64,000 nucleotides of DNA from Bradyrhizobium sp. (GCF_027307225.1 NZ_DAHUXJ010000009.1:1-64000), one strand, 5' to 3'. Positions 9,269 through 19,646 are shown, numbered from the stretch's first letter. Notes: generated by a model not told the origin, from the sequence alone. Translations and numbers: made by a program.

Positions 9269-9559
9269 ATGCGCGCCGTTCTCGACATCATTCTCATCGT
9301 CCTGCAGCTCTATGTCTGGCTGCTGATCGCGGCTGCCATTCTGTCCTGGCTCATCGCCTTCAATGTTGTGAACACACGCAACCAGTTCGTGGCGATGGCG
9401 GGAGAGTTTCTGTACCGGATCACCGAGCCGCTGCTCGCGCCGATCCGTTCCGTCATGCCCAATCTGGGCGGGCTCGACATCTCGCCGATCATTCTGATCC
9501 TGATCATCTACTTCGTCGAGCGGGTGATCGAGTATTACATTTATCCGAACGTCTTCTGA
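9269..9559 (+). CDS. YggT family membrane protein
   Basis: 96 aa with two hydrophobic blocks (about 5-30 and 70-92) joined by a short amphipathic region containing RITEPLLAPIR, the YggT signature. An inner-membrane protein linked in other bacteria to division and osmotic or potassium homeostasis. folD starts 12 bp downstream, so the two are likely one transcript. Confidence 0.9.
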   Translation: MRAVLDIILIVLQLYVWLLIAAAILSWLIAFNVVNTRNQFVAMAGEFLYRITEPLLAPIRSVMPNLGGLDISPIILILIIYFVERVIEYYIYPNVF

Positions 9560-9571
9560 TCGCGTGAGCGA

Positions 9572-10456
9572 ATGACGGCGCAGATCATCGACGGAAAACG
9601 CATCGCCTCAGAGCTTCGCGCGCGGGTGGCGAGCGAGGTCGCCCGGGTCAGGAGCGATCACGAACTGACGCCGGGGCTCGCGGTGGTTCTGGTCGGTCAC
9701 GATCCCGCCAGCCAGGTCTATGTCCGCTCCAAACACAAGCAAACGCAGGAGGCCGGCATGGCCTCCTTCGAACATGTCTTGCCGGAGAACGTCGCGCAGG
9801 CCGATCTGCTGGCGCTGATCGCGCGGCTCAACCGCGATCCGCTGGTGCATGGCATCCTGGTGCAACTGCCACTGCCGAAGGCGCTGAACACCGAAGCCGT
9901 CGTCAATGCGATCGATCCGGCCAAGGACGTCGATGGCCTGCATCCGAATAATGCCGGCCGGCTCGCTGGCGGATTTTCTGCGCTGTCGCCCTGCACGCCG
10001 CTCGGCTGCATCATCTTGAGCAAGAGCGTGCATGCCTCACTCGAAGGCATGAATGCGATCGTGATCGGCCGCTCCAACCTTGTCGGCCGGCCGCTGGTGC
10101 AGTTGTTGCTCAACGAAAACGCTACGGTGACGATCGCGCATTCGCGTTCGCGCGACCTGAAGCACTTATGCGCCCGCGCCGATCTGGTCTATGCCGCCGT
10201 CGGCAGGCCGGAAATGGTGCGCGCCGACTGGATCAAGCCGGGTGCGACCGTGATCGACGTCGGCATCAACCGCCTCTCGGACGTCAACGGCAAGACGCGC
10301 CTCGTCGGCGACGTCGCCTTTGCGGAAGTCTCGGAAGTCGCGGGCGCCATCACGCCGGTGCCGGGCGGTGTTGGCCAGATGACGGTGGCGTGCCTGCTGG
10401 TCAACACGCTGCGTGCAGCCTGCGCGATTGCGGGCCTGCCGAAGCCGGGGGTGTGA
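9572..10456 (+). CDS. folD: Bifunctional methylenetetrahydrofolate dehydrogenase / methenyltetrahydrofolate cyclohydrolase
   Basis: Cytosolic one-carbon enzyme of 294 aa that interconverts 5,10-methylene-, 5,10-methenyl- and 10-formyl-THF with NADP. The conserved YVRSKHKQ (catalytic Lys54), [21 protein letters not shown] (119-131), the nucleotide-binding GRSNLVGRP (166-174) and the C-terminal [11 protein letters not shown] are all present. Length is normal for the family. Start ATG 9572 follows the yggT stop by 12 bp. A REP-like palindrome lies directly downstream, between this gene and convergent ppa. Confidence 0.96.
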   Translation: MTAQIIDGKRIASELRARVASEVARVRSDHELTPGLAVVLVGHDPASQVYVRSKHKQTQEAGMASFEHVLPENVAQADLLALIARLNRDPLVHGILVQLPLPKALNTEAVVNAIDPAKDVDGLHPNNAGRLAGGFSALSPCTPLGCIILSKSVHASLEGMNAIVIGRSNLVGRPLVQLLLNENATVTIAHSRSRDLKHLCARADLVYAAVGRPEMVRADWIKPGATVIDVGINRLSDVNGKTRLVGDVAFAEVSEVAGAITPVPGGVGQMTVACLLVNTLRAACAIAGLPKPGV

Positions 10457-10475
10457 GGGCGGTAGTTATTACGCC

Positions 10476-10578
10476 GTCATTCCGGGGCACGAGCGAAGCG
10501 AGTGAGCTACGATGTGCACTTGCACATCGGAGAATCTCGAGATTCCGGGTCTGGTCCTTCGGACCATCCCGGAATGAC
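10476..10578. repeat. REP-like composite palindrome, copy 1
   Basis: Outer arms GTCATTCCGG (10476-10485) and CCGGAATGAC (10569-10578) enclose the small hairpins GATGTGCACTTGCACATC (10511-10528) and TGGTCCTTCGGACCA (10552-10566) and a TCTCGAGA core. Related copies are at 15274-15355 and 48724-48803. It lies between convergent folD and ppa and may terminate both. Confidence 0.8.
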
Positions 10579-10588
10579 GACTATGTCG

Positions 10589-11119
10589 TTACTTCCCCTT
10601 CGCCCGCGCGATGCCCTCTGCGATCAGTTGATGGGCATCGTCAGCGCCGCCCCAGCGCAGCACCTTCACCCATTTGCCGGGCTCGAGATCCTTGTAGTGC
10701 TCGAAGAAATGCCGGATCTGCTGCAACGTGATGTCGGGCAGGTCGCTATAGGTCCTGATCTTGTCGTAACGCTGCGTCAGCTTCGATGACGGCACCGCGA
10801 TAATCTTCTCGTCGCCGCCGGCCTCATCCTCCATCAGCAGCACGCCGACCGGCCGCACGCTCATCACGGCACCCGGCACGATGGCGCGTGTGTTGGCGAC
10901 CAGCACGTCGCAGGGATCGCCATCATTGGACAGCGTGTGCGGAATGAACCCGTAATTGCCGGGATAGCGCATCGCCGTATACAGGAAACGATCGACCACC
11001 AGGGTGCCGGCTTCCTTGTCGAGTTCGTATTTGATCGGCTCGCCGCCGGCCGGCACTTCAATGATGACGTTGACCTCGCGGGGAGGATCGACGCCGATCG
11101 AGATCGCTTCAACGCGCAT
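10589..11119 (-). CDS. ppa: Inorganic pyrophosphatase
   Basis: Family I soluble pyrophosphatase, 176 aa, hydrolysing PPi released by biosynthesis. The signature DGDPCDVLV is at 66-74 with metal Asp66, Asp68 and Asp71. [12 protein letters not shown] and [10 protein letters not shown] complete the active site. Normal length for the bacterial hexameric form. It faces folD across a REP-like palindrome. Upstream lies another dispersed repeat (11145-11195) and then the GNAT gene on the same strand. Confidence 0.96.
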   Translation of the reverse strand: MRVEAISIGVDPPREVNVIIEVPAGGEPIKYELDKEAGTLVVDRFLYTAMRYPGNYGFIPHTLSNDGDPCDVLVANTRAIVPGAVMSVRPVGVLLMEDEAGGDEKIIAVPSSKLTQRYDKIRTYSDLPDITLQQIRHFFEHYKDLEPGKWVKVLRWGGADDAHQLIAEGIARAKGK

Positions 11120-11144
11120 GGATGGCTCCGGGAGTTGGAATGCC

Positions 11145-11195
11145 TTAGGTTAGCGGAAGCGACGCCGTTCTTCGAACGGCTATGCCCGGCAACGA
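11145..11195 (-). repeat. Dispersed 50 bp repeat (copy in minus orientation)
   Basis: The reverse complement begins GCCGGGCATAGCCGTTCGAA and matches 35935-35980 almost base for base. It lies between ppa and the GNAT gene. Only these two copies are seen in the window. Confidence 0.7.
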
Positions 11196-11218
11196 CGGCA
11201 GATGATCGCAGTCGGAAA

Positions 11219-11728
11219 TCAGTTGGTCCAGGCGAAGGCGACCTTGTCGAGCGACTTCGGGCCGAACTTTTCGGAGGAGCGAGCCACCATGCGGCCGCCG
11301 AGCGCGCGATAGAACTCGGTCGCCGGCTCATTGTCGGAAAGCGCCCAGATCACCATGCTCTTCAGGCCGCTCTGCATCAGGTCGCGCCGTGCGGCCGAGA
11401 ACAGGCGGCGGCCGAAGCCGAGGCCCTGGAATTCAGGGCGAAGATAGAGCTCGTAAATCTCGCCTTCGAAGTGCAGGCTGCGGGCGCGGTTGCGGCCGTA
11501 ATTGGCATAGCCGGCAACCTTGTCGCCAAACACCAGCACGCTGACGCGGCTGCCCTTGCGAATCGCCGAATCCCACCATTGCGGACCGCGGCGGTTGATC
11601 AGTTTCTCAAGCTCGGAGCCGGGAATGATGCCCTGATAGGCCGCACGCCACGCCTCGTCATGGGTGGATGCCACCGCTGCCGCATCAGCAGCTTTGGCCG
11701 GCCGGACTTCGATCAGGGTTGTGCTCAT
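11219..11728 (-). CDS. GNAT-family N-acetyltransferase
   Basis: 169 aa acetyl-CoA-dependent acetyltransferase. Motif A is present as RPEFQGLGFGRRLF near 98-111 (Q-x-x-G-x-G type pyrophosphate loop), followed by the beta strand MVIWAL. The N-terminal VRPAKAADAAAVAST is typical for the fold. Acceptor unknown. ATG 11728 has AGG two bases upstream of TC-ATG. The 424 bp upstream hold repeat copy 2. Confidence 0.88.
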   Translation of the reverse strand: MSTTLIEVRPAKAADAAAVASTHDEAWRAAYQGIIPGSELEKLINRRGPQWWDSAIRKGSRVSVLVFGDKVAGYANYGRNRARSLHFEGEIYELYLRPEFQGLGFGRRLFSAARRDLMQSGLKSMVIWALSDNEPATEFYRALGGRMVARSSEKFGPKSLDKVAFAWTN

Positions 11729-11884
11729 GACCTGATCAAAGCAAGTCAGCGGCCCGGCTTCAAGGTCTATCGTTAATTATCGGTTAACCTGTGGACTTTC
11801 TGCATCAGTCCGCGGCGGTCTGTCCCGAAAAGCGGACAGAGACGAGGCATTTTGATGCCGGATATGGCGGAATGGACGGGTCGG

Positions 11885-12052
11885 TTAGTGCCGCCCATTT
11901 GGCGTTTCTGTACCGCAAGCGGCAAATTCGTTCAGGAACGTCAAATGGAAAGCGGCACTAGCATCAAAATTTTGCTAGTACCCATGACTTTCCGAAGTTC
12001 GTAAATGATGCGTGCTGAGGCGGTGTACGAACTTCGGAAAGTGGGCACTAGC
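11885..12052 (+). repeat. XY paired-hairpin repeat, copy 2
   Basis: X hairpin: outer TAGTGCCGC (11886-11894) with GCGGCACTA (11952-11960), inner 16 bp arms 11895-11910 with 11933-11948 that contain two G-U type pairs and no mismatch at RNA level. The spacer CATCAAAATTTTG lies between CTAG tetramers. Y hairpin: 17 bp arms 11987-12003 with 12026-12042, outer GCTAGTACCCA with TGGGCACTAGC (one mismatch). It fills most of the 424 bp gap between the divergent GNAT and hydrolase genes. I see no gene in the rest of that gap. Confidence 0.88.
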
Positions 12053-12152
12053 GGTTCTTAACTTCTGACATCACGAGATGAGGCGCAGGATTTGATTCGC
12101 CGTGAGCGACCTTGCGGATACCTCGTCTTGCAGCGCGGCGATGAGGTGATGA

Positions 12153-13061
12153 ATGCCTTTGCTTAGGGCCGTTTTCGTGCCGTTTCTGCTTGCCGTGCTG
12201 TGGTCGCAAACCGCGGCCGCGCAAGTCACCTTTGGCCCGCAAGGCACGGAAGGGGAGCCCGATCGCGAGCAGGCCTGGCTGGTGCCGTCAGGCGATCCAA
12301 ACGTCGCTTCGCACGCCGTCCTGTTTCGCCCCACAGGTCAAGGCCCCTTTCGGCTGGCGGTCATTGCGCATGCGTCGACCCAGAACACGGTGCTCCGCGT
12401 GATGATGCCGCAGCCGAAATACCGGCCGCTGGCCGAGCTATTGGTCGCGCGCGGTTTTGCCGTGCTGGTGCCGGAACGTCCGGGCCACGGCGCCACCGGG
12501 GGCAGCTATCTGGAAGACCAGGGCGGCTGTGACGGCGCGGACTACGTCCATGCCGGCCGGGCCACCGCGGACGAAATCGCCGCCGCCGCGACCTACCTGC
12601 GCCAGCAGCCCTTCATTCGGCGTGACGGCACGGTAATCATCGGGCATTCCGCGGGCGGATGGGGCGCGCTCGCGCTTGCCAATTCCGATCCGGCCGAGAT
12701 CGCGGCGATCATCGCCTTCGCCCCCGGTCGCGGCGGCCAGCCCAACGGTATCCCCAACCAGATTTGCGCCCCGCATACGCTGCTTGCGGCAGCCGGCGAA
12801 TTCGGCCGCGGCGCGCGCATTCCCGTCAGCTGGCTGGTCGCCGCCAACGACAGCTATTTTCCGCCGGATTTTTCACGGAAAATGGCCGACGCGTTTCGAT
12901 CGAGCGGCGGCAAGGCCGATTTCCGCGTGCTGCCGGCCTATGACGGCGAGGGGCATTGGATCGCCGAGACCGAGAACGGCGTGAAGCTACTGCCTGCCGA
13001 ACTCGACCGCGCGCTGAAAGGATCATCGCCGCAGCCTCTCGCGCGGGCGAAGAAGCCGTGA
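12153..13061 (+). CDS. Secreted alpha/beta hydrolase (dienelactone-hydrolase-like)
   Basis: 302 aa. A signal peptide (about 1-23, ending AAA) precedes an alpha/beta hydrolase fold. The nucleophile elbow GHSAGG places Ser166; Asp233 in AANDSYF and His268 in GEGHW complete the triad. Probably periplasmic; the esterase or lipase-like substrate is unknown. It is the first gene of a four-gene operon: its TGA overlaps the GTG start of the DUF2269 gene by four bases. Confidence 0.85.
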   Translation: MPLLRAVFVPFLLAVLWSQTAAAQVTFGPQGTEGEPDREQAWLVPSGDPNVASHAVLFRPTGQGPFRLAVIAHASTQNTVLRVMMPQPKYRPLAELLVARGFAVLVPERPGHGATGGSYLEDQGGCDGADYVHAGRATADEIAAAATYLRQQPFIRRDGTVIIGHSAGGWGALALANSDPAEIAAIIAFAPGRGGQPNGIPNQICAPHTLLAAAGEFGRGARIPVSWLVAANDSYFPPDFSRKMADAFRSSGGKADFRVLPAYDGEGHWIAETENGVKLLPAELDRALKGSSPQPLARAKKP

Positions 13062-13525
13062 CCGTCTATTTCGCCGTCAAATATCTGCACGTCCTCGGCG
13101 CGATCGTCATTTTGGGCACGGGCAGCGGGATCGCGTTTTTCATGCTCATCGCGCATCGCAGCCGCGATGCTGCGTTTATCGCGCACACGGCTGCGGTGGT
13201 CGTCATCGCCGACATGATCTTCACCCTGAGTGCCGTGATCGTGCAGCCCATCAGCGGCGGACTGCTGATGATGTTGTCTGCGACAAGCTTGGCCGAGAGC
13301 TGGCTGATGGTATCGCTGGCGCTATACGCCGTGGCGGGAGCGTTCTGGATTCCTGTGGTCTTCATGCAGATCGAGATGCGCGATCTGGCGCGCCTCGCGG
13401 CGGAGAAGGCGCACCCGTTGCCGCCGCGTTACTTTGCGTTGTTTCGCCGCTGGTTGGCGTTCGGCGTTCCCGGCTTCGGCTCGGTCATGATCATTCTCTG
13501 GCTGATGATAGCAAAGCCCATTTAA
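13058..13525 (+). CDS. DUF2269 integral membrane protein
   Basis: 155 aa with four hydrophobic segments (about 5-27, 45-65, 75-100, 130-152) and the opening YFAVKYLHVLGAIVILGTG typical of DUF2269. Function not known. GTG 13058 overlaps the upstream stop (GTGA) and has GAAGAAG before it, so translation is probably coupled to the hydrolase. The SDR-DoxX gene starts 11 bp after its stop. Confidence 0.85.
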   Translation: MTVYFAVKYLHVLGAIVILGTGSGIAFFMLIAHRSRDAAFIAHTAAVVVIADMIFTLSAVIVQPISGGLLMMLSATSLAESWLMVSLALYAVAGAFWIPVVFMQIEMRDLARLAAEKAHPLPPRYFALFRRWLAFGVPGFGSVMIILWLMIAKPI

Positions 13526-13536
13526 GGCGGCGGACC

Positions 13537-14856
13537 ATGATGCTGCCTCGCAACGTTCTCATCTTCGGCGCTTCAGGACTGATCGGTCGATTTCTAACCG
13601 ACGACCTGCGTTCGCGGGGTTTTCAGGTGACCGCCGTGGCTCGGAAATTCGTGCCGGCGCAAAAGACGAGCCCGCTCGATCTCGAGCGGCCGATCATGAC
13701 GATGGATGCAGTTGCGCTTACGCAAATGCTGTGCGAACGGACAATCGACGTCGTGGTCAATTGCCTGGGTGTACTTCAGGATGGCCCCGGCAGCGACACG
13801 GCCGCCGTGCACCGCGATTTCGTTCAGCGCCTGCTTTGCGCGATCAAGGCAAGCGGTCGCGCCATTCGCCTGATCCACATCTCGATTCCTGGTGTCGAGA
13901 AGGACGATCTCACCGCTTTCAGCATCACCAAGCGCGAGGCCGACGCGATGATTGCCACATCCGGCGTTCGCTACGCGATCCTGCGGCCCGGCTTCGTGAT
14001 TGCGCCCGCGGCTTTTGGCGGCAGCGCTATGGTCCGTGCGTTCGCCGCCACGCCGTTGGCGCTGCCAACAGCCGAATCTGCAAGAGCGCTCCAGCCCGTT
14101 GCGGTGGAGGACATCGCGGCGACCGCGAGTTGGCTTGCGGCGCGCGACGTTGATGAGGCCGCAGCCAATTCTGTGACCTGGGACCTGATGCAGAAGCAGC
14201 CAGTCACGTTGGGTGACGTGATCGGGGCATTTCGCCGATCTTTTGGCACGCGCGAGTGGCCGCGGATTCGCGTTCCGGCCTCCTTGCTCACCATCAGCGT
14301 GAAACTGGCGGACCTTGTCGGTTGGCTAGGCTGGCAATCGCCGCTGCGCTCGACGGCGATGGCCGAATTGGGCCGCGGCGTGAGCGGCGATCCCTCGGCA
14401 TGGATGAGCGCAACCGGAATCGTTCCGATCGAATTGAACCTTGCGGTGCCGCGCGGGGCGACTATTCAGGAGAAATGGTTCGCGCGGCTTTATCTGATCA
14501 AGGCGATGGTCATTGCAAGCCTTGTCGTGTTCTGGGGCGTTTCCGGCTTCATCGCGCTGTTTGTCTCTTATGATGCCGCAGCCGGTATCTTGAATTCGCA
14601 CCATTTCCCGTTGTCGCTGATCGCGCCGATCACGGTTCTCACCGGCCTGATGGATATGATGATCGGCGTTTTGATCTCGTTCCGCCGCACCTGCGTCTTC
14701 GGATTGGGATGGGGAATTCTGGCCTCACTCGGCTATATGTTAGGCGCGGCGATCCTGACGCCCGATCTCTGGATCGAGCCGCTCGGGGCTCTGGTCAAGA
14801 CAGGACCCGCAATCGTGCTGATGCTGGTCGCGCTCGCAACCCTGGATAGCCGCTGA
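13537..14856 (+). CDS. NmrA/SDR-type oxidoreductase fused to a DoxX-like membrane domain
   Basis: 439 aa. The N-terminal 300 residues form an atypical SDR/NAD(P)-binding domain with GASGLIGR at 11-18; the region YAILRPGFV resembles NmrA-like proteins and lacks an evident YxxxK. The last 130 residues hold four hydrophobic helices of the DoxX-like type. The fusion suggests a membrane-tethered reductase, possibly coupled to quinone or redox stress; that is inference. Its stop shares a base with the next start (TGATG). Confidence 0.82.
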   Translation: MMLPRNVLIFGASGLIGRFLTDDLRSRGFQVTAVARKFVPAQKTSPLDLERPIMTMDAVALTQMLCERTIDVVVNCLGVLQDGPGSDTAAVHRDFVQRLLCAIKASGRAIRLIHISIPGVEKDDLTAFSITKREADAMIATSGVRYAILRPGFVIAPAAFGGSAMVRAFAATPLALPTAESARALQPVAVEDIAATASWLAARDVDEAAANSVTWDLMQKQPVTLGDVIGAFRRSFGTREWPRIRVPASLLTISVKLADLVGWLGWQSPLRSTAMAELGRGVSGDPSAWMSATGIVPIELNLAVPRGATIQEKWFARLYLIKAMVIASLVVFWGVSGFIALFVSYDAAAGILNSHHFPLSLIAPITVLTGLMDMMIGVLISFRRTCVFGLGWGILASLGYMLGAAILTPDLWIEPLGALVKTGPAIVLMLVALATLDSR

Positions 14857-15263
14857 TGCCGGCGTGGCCTGACGACGATGTGATTCTTTATGACGGCGTC
14901 TGCGTATTCTGCTCGCGCTGGATTCGTTTCGTCGCGGCGCGCGATGAGGCGAAGCGATTTCGCTTTACCGCGATCCAGTCGAATTACGGCACACGGCTGG
15001 CGCGCACTTTCGGCATCGACCCCGATGATCCCGACACCAATGCGGTGATCCACGGTGGCGTGGCCTGGTTCAAATCCGATGCGGCATTGACGGTGCTGTC
15101 GAACCTGCCGGGCTATCGATGGACGCGTGTGTTGTTCGCCGTGCCGATGCCGCTTCGTGATGCGGTCTACAATCTCGTCGCTAAAAATCGCTACCGGATT
15201 TTCGGAAAGTACGATGCGTGCTTCGTGCCGGATGCTGAGATGCGGGGGAGGGTGATGGAGTGA
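14856..15263 (+). CDS. Thiol-disulfide oxidoreductase, DCC family (DUF393)
   Basis: 135 aa with the defining D-x-x-C-x-x-C motif as DGVCVFC (Asp13, Cys16, Cys19) and the family end block RYRIFGKYDAC. A small thioredoxin-like redox protein. It overlaps the SDR-DoxX stop by one base and ends the operon. DoxX-like and DCC proteins recur together in bacterial genomes, which supports a shared redox role. A REP-like palindrome begins about 10 bp after the stop. Confidence 0.88.
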   Translation: MPAWPDDDVILYDGVCVFCSRWIRFVAARDEAKRFRFTAIQSNYGTRLARTFGIDPDDPDTNAVIHGGVAWFKSDAALTVLSNLPGYRWTRVLFAVPMPLRDAVYNLVAKNRYRIFGKYDACFVPDAEMRGRVME

Positions 15264-15273
15264 CGGCGAAGGC

Positions 15274-15355
15274 GTCATCCCGGGGCGCCTCGCCAGAGGC
15301 GAAACCGGGATCTCGAGATTCCGGGTCTGGTGCTTACGCACCATCCCGGAATGAC
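15274..15355. repeat. REP-like composite palindrome, copy 2
   Basis: GTCATCCCGG at the left and CCCGGAATGAC at the right enclose GCGCCTCGCCAGAGGCG, the core TCTCGAGA (15311-15318) and the hairpin TGGTGCTTACGCACCA (15328-15343). It lies between convergent genes and reaches into the 3' end of the amine oxidase gene, whose last seven codons and stop it supplies. Confidence 0.82.
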
Positions 15356-16602
15356 AGCGACTGCACCACCTCTTTCACCGCCCTCTCCCCTGAATCATGC
15401 GCGCCATGGGCGGTGGAGAAAAAGTTCGGCGAGGTGGCTTCGCCCGCGAAGAACAGGCGGCCATCGACCGGCGCGGCGAGCACGGTGCGCTTGCCCGCAT
15501 GGCCCGGCAGCGCGTGCGAATAGGAGCCGCGGGCGAAGCGATCATGCGCCCAGCGCGATTCCTTCAGCGGTTTCAGCCTGCGGCGAAAATCGTTGCCGAG
15601 AAACGCCACGATCTCGTCGATGGCATGCGCCGCGATCGCGCCGTCGCCCTCATCTTCCAGCGCCTGCGCGAAACGTCCGCCGAAAAAGCCCTCGACGCAG
15701 GCTTGCCCGAACGGCCGCAGGTGATACGTGCCCATTTCCGTGCGCATGGTCATGCCGCGCAGATTGCCGTCGGCGGGCATCTCTTCGGCGCCGTCGAGTG
15801 CGAGCATCACCTTGTCGGCCAATCCCAGCGGCAGGTGCGCGGCGGCATCGACTTTTTCCGGCAGCGGCGGAACGAAGCGGATCGCTTCTTGCGCGATCAG
15901 GTTGGTCGGCACGGTCACGATCACCTTGTCGGCGGGAAGCGTGCCTTGCGAGGTCTCGATGCGCAGGCGTCTGCCGGAATGATCGATCAGCGTGACCTCG
16001 CAACCGAACGCAATCGGCAGCGATGCGCCATAGGCTCCCATGAGCGCGCCATAGCCGCGGCGCACCCGCCAATTGATATTGGTATCCTCGTAGGCGTCGA
16101 AGTCGAGAACCGACACCTGGTCGAGCTCGCGGCCGTTGATATAGGTCGAGATCGCATCGATCATCGGATTCCAGCGGTTGCCGGGTTTTAGGCAAACATT
16201 GGCAGGACGGTCGACGCCGGTCTTGGCCGCCTCCTTGGCCGCTTCTTCCAGCCGATCGAAAAACTCGTCGAGCGCGCGGAGAAACTCGGCGCGGTCTGCC
16301 GGCGGAAAAGCGTTGCCGACGGCGATGCGGTCGCGCCATGGCGGCAGCGTCCGGTCAATCTCGAAACCAAGCTGGCCGGCGATTTTGACGAAGGCGTTCC
16401 GGTCGGCCGAGTGCAGCCAGCCGCAGCCGAGATCGAAAGTCACGTCGGGCGCGGCCATGATGGTGTGACCGCGGCCACCGGCGCGATCGCGCGCCTCCAG
16501 CACGACAAACGAGACGCCGGCGCGCTTCAGCGCATGGCCGGCGCCAAGGCCTGCGGCGCCCGCGCCGATGATGGCGACATTTATGTCCGAAGGGAAAGAC
16601 AT
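15334..16602 (-). CDS. FAD-dependent amine oxidase family protein
   Basis: Flavin monoamine-oxidase-type oxidoreductase, 422 aa. The dinucleotide motif GAGAAG is at 13-18 with the acidic end of the second strand at Glu36 (LEARDRAGGRG), and the C-terminal FAD motif is RLFFAGEATSP. No signal peptide; cytosolic. Substrate not inferable. The final residues LSFRDGA and the TAA stop are read from the REP-like repeat, so the true ancestral C-terminus was probably changed by repeat insertion. Convergent with the DCC gene. Confidence 0.88.
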   Translation of the reverse strand: MSFPSDINVAIIGAGAAGLGAGHALKRAGVSFVVLEARDRAGGRGHTIMAAPDVTFDLGCGWLHSADRNAFVKIAGQLGFEIDRTLPPWRDRIAVGNAFPPADRAEFLRALDEFFDRLEEAAKEAAKTGVDRPANVCLKPGNRWNPMIDAISTYINGRELDQVSVLDFDAYEDTNINWRVRRGYGALMGAYGASLPIAFGCEVTLIDHSGRRLRIETSQGTLPADKVIVTVPTNLIAQEAIRFVPPLPEKVDAAAHLPLGLADKVMLALDGAEEMPADGNLRGMTMRTEMGTYHLRPFGQACVEGFFGGRFAQALEDEGDGAIAAHAIDEIVAFLGNDFRRRLKPLKESRWAHDRFARGSYSHALPGHAGKRTVLAAPVDGRLFFAGEATSPNFFSTAHGAHDSGERAVKEVVQSLSFRDGA

Positions 16603-16605
16603 GTG

Positions 16606-16702
16606 TAAGGCGAATAGTGAGTAGCGAATAGCGAGTAGGCTATCGGAAAGCGAACGGCACGGGAACGCCTCTATTCGCCGCTCCCCATTGGCTATTCGCC
16701 TC
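16606..16702. repeat. Inverted repeat with iterated GCGAATAG words
   Basis: AGGCGAATAG (16608-16617) faces CTATTCGCCT (16692-16701). In between, GCGAATAG/GCGAGTAG words recur on the left and CTATTCGCC on the right. The element fills almost the whole gap between the amine oxidase start and the typA stop, on the same strand, and could act as a terminator or RNA-processing hairpin. Confidence 0.6.
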
Positions 16703-16704
16703 TC

Positions 16705-18531
<1,827 letters not shown>

Positions 18532-18665
18532 TTTTGTTTCTTCTGCGTCAGACAATAAGGGAGCGCGATCTCACCGGAAAACCGGGACCCGCTTTTTCCG
18601 GACCACGCTCAAAACCCTGGATTTGTCAGGCTGCTCAGCCACCCAAAACAGGGTGCTCAGGCATC

Positions 18666-18696
18666 CAAAAAGGAAGCCCGGCCAAAAGGACCGGGC
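18666..18696 (-). terminator. Rho-independent terminator of the Crp/Fnr gene
   Basis: On the minus strand a stem GCCCGG ... CCGGGC (18676-18696) with a TTTT-containing loop is followed by the T-rich run TTCCTTTTT (down to 18666). It lies between the Crp/Fnr stop (18799) and the typA start (18531), in an otherwise gene-free 267 bp. Confidence 0.7.
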
Positions 18697-18798
18697 ACAC
18701 CCTTACTGCGCCGCAATATAGTCAGGAATCACCGAAAAACAATGTGTTATTTGTGAATTGGTTAGCCGATAGGCCCGGAAAACACCGGCTTGTGGCTG

Positions 18799-19554
18799 TT
18801 AGGGGACAACCTCGGTCGGATAGACGCCCCGCAGCACCTCCTCAAAGTGGTTTTTGACGGATTCGTTACATCGGCAGGCCCGCTGCCGCAGGCCCTCGGG
18901 GTCGCGCACCACGATGGAGCCGCGCCGGGTCTCCACAAGCCCCTCCAACTTGAAGATCTGGATCACCCGGCTGGCATAGCTGCGGCCGACGCCGAGCAGC
19001 GTCGCCAACTGCTCATGGGTCAGGGGCACGATATTGGGACCCTCGGTGCGCTCCAGCGCGGAGATGATCCACTTCGCCGTGCGCTGCTCGATGGAGTGGA
19101 TCGCATTGCAGGCGGTCGATTGAAACATCTGCGCCAGCAGGCAGTCGGCATAACGCGCGAAGACATTGCGCAGCGATATGGAAGCCGTCTTGGCCAGTTC
19201 GAGTTTCCCGATCGGCAGATGCGCGAACACCCCACCGAATTTCACGTTGATGCGGGTGTAGGCCGGCAGATAACCGAGGCTGACGATGCCGCCGACCGCG
19301 CCCTCGCGGCCAACCAGAATCGTCTCCACATCCCGGCCGTCTTCGTTGGGAACGAGATAGGACGCAAGGCTCGCCCCGCAGGGAAAATGTACGGTATCGA
19401 CGTCGTCGCCCGGGTCATAGAGCAGGTCGTCGGACGCCGACTCGCCTTGCGACAGGTAGGGTGCGATCAGCGCAAAGTCGGCATCGTTCAGCCGCCGCAA
19501 CAGGTTGTTGTTGGGCCGTTCGCCGCTCCGGTCGGGTTTTCCCGGTGAAATCAT
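18799..19554 (-). CDS. Crp/Fnr-family transcription regulator
   Basis: 251 aa. Residues 20-140 form a cyclic-nucleotide-binding-like beta roll without the cysteine cluster expected for an Fnr iron-sulfur sensor. The C-terminal helix-turn-helix reads LTHEQLATLLGVGRSYASRV (about 177-196). The ligand is unknown; this group is common in Bradyrhizobium. ATG 19554 opens a gene-free region shared with the divergent receiver gene, which contains two clear palindromes (19633-19646 and 19714-19732) that are candidate operators. Confidence 0.88.
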   Translation of the reverse strand: MISPGKPDRSGERPNNNLLRRLNDADFALIAPYLSQGESASDDLLYDPGDDVDTVHFPCGASLASYLVPNEDGRDVETILVGREGAVGGIVSLGYLPAYTRINVKFGGVFAHLPIGKLELAKTASISLRNVFARYADCLLAQMFQSTACNAIHSIEQRTAKWIISALERTEGPNIVPLTHEQLATLLGVGRSYASRVIQIFKLEGLVETRRGSIVVRDPEGLRQRACRCNESVKNHFEEVLRGVYPTEVVP

Positions 19555-19632
19555 GGTGACCGCTCGCCTCGTTCGTTCGCCTCGTTTGTTTCCGGCGAGG
19601 TCTCACAATACCCGCATGGGTTCCTTAGTTCC

Positions 19633-19646
19633 GTCCACTAGTGGAC
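19633..19646. promoter_or_regulatory. Perfect 14 bp palindrome upstream of the Crp/Fnr gene
   Basis: GTCCACTAGTGGAC, about 80 bp upstream of the Crp/Fnr start. Position and symmetry fit a dimeric-regulator operator, possibly autoregulation. Regulator not identified. Confidence 0.45.
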
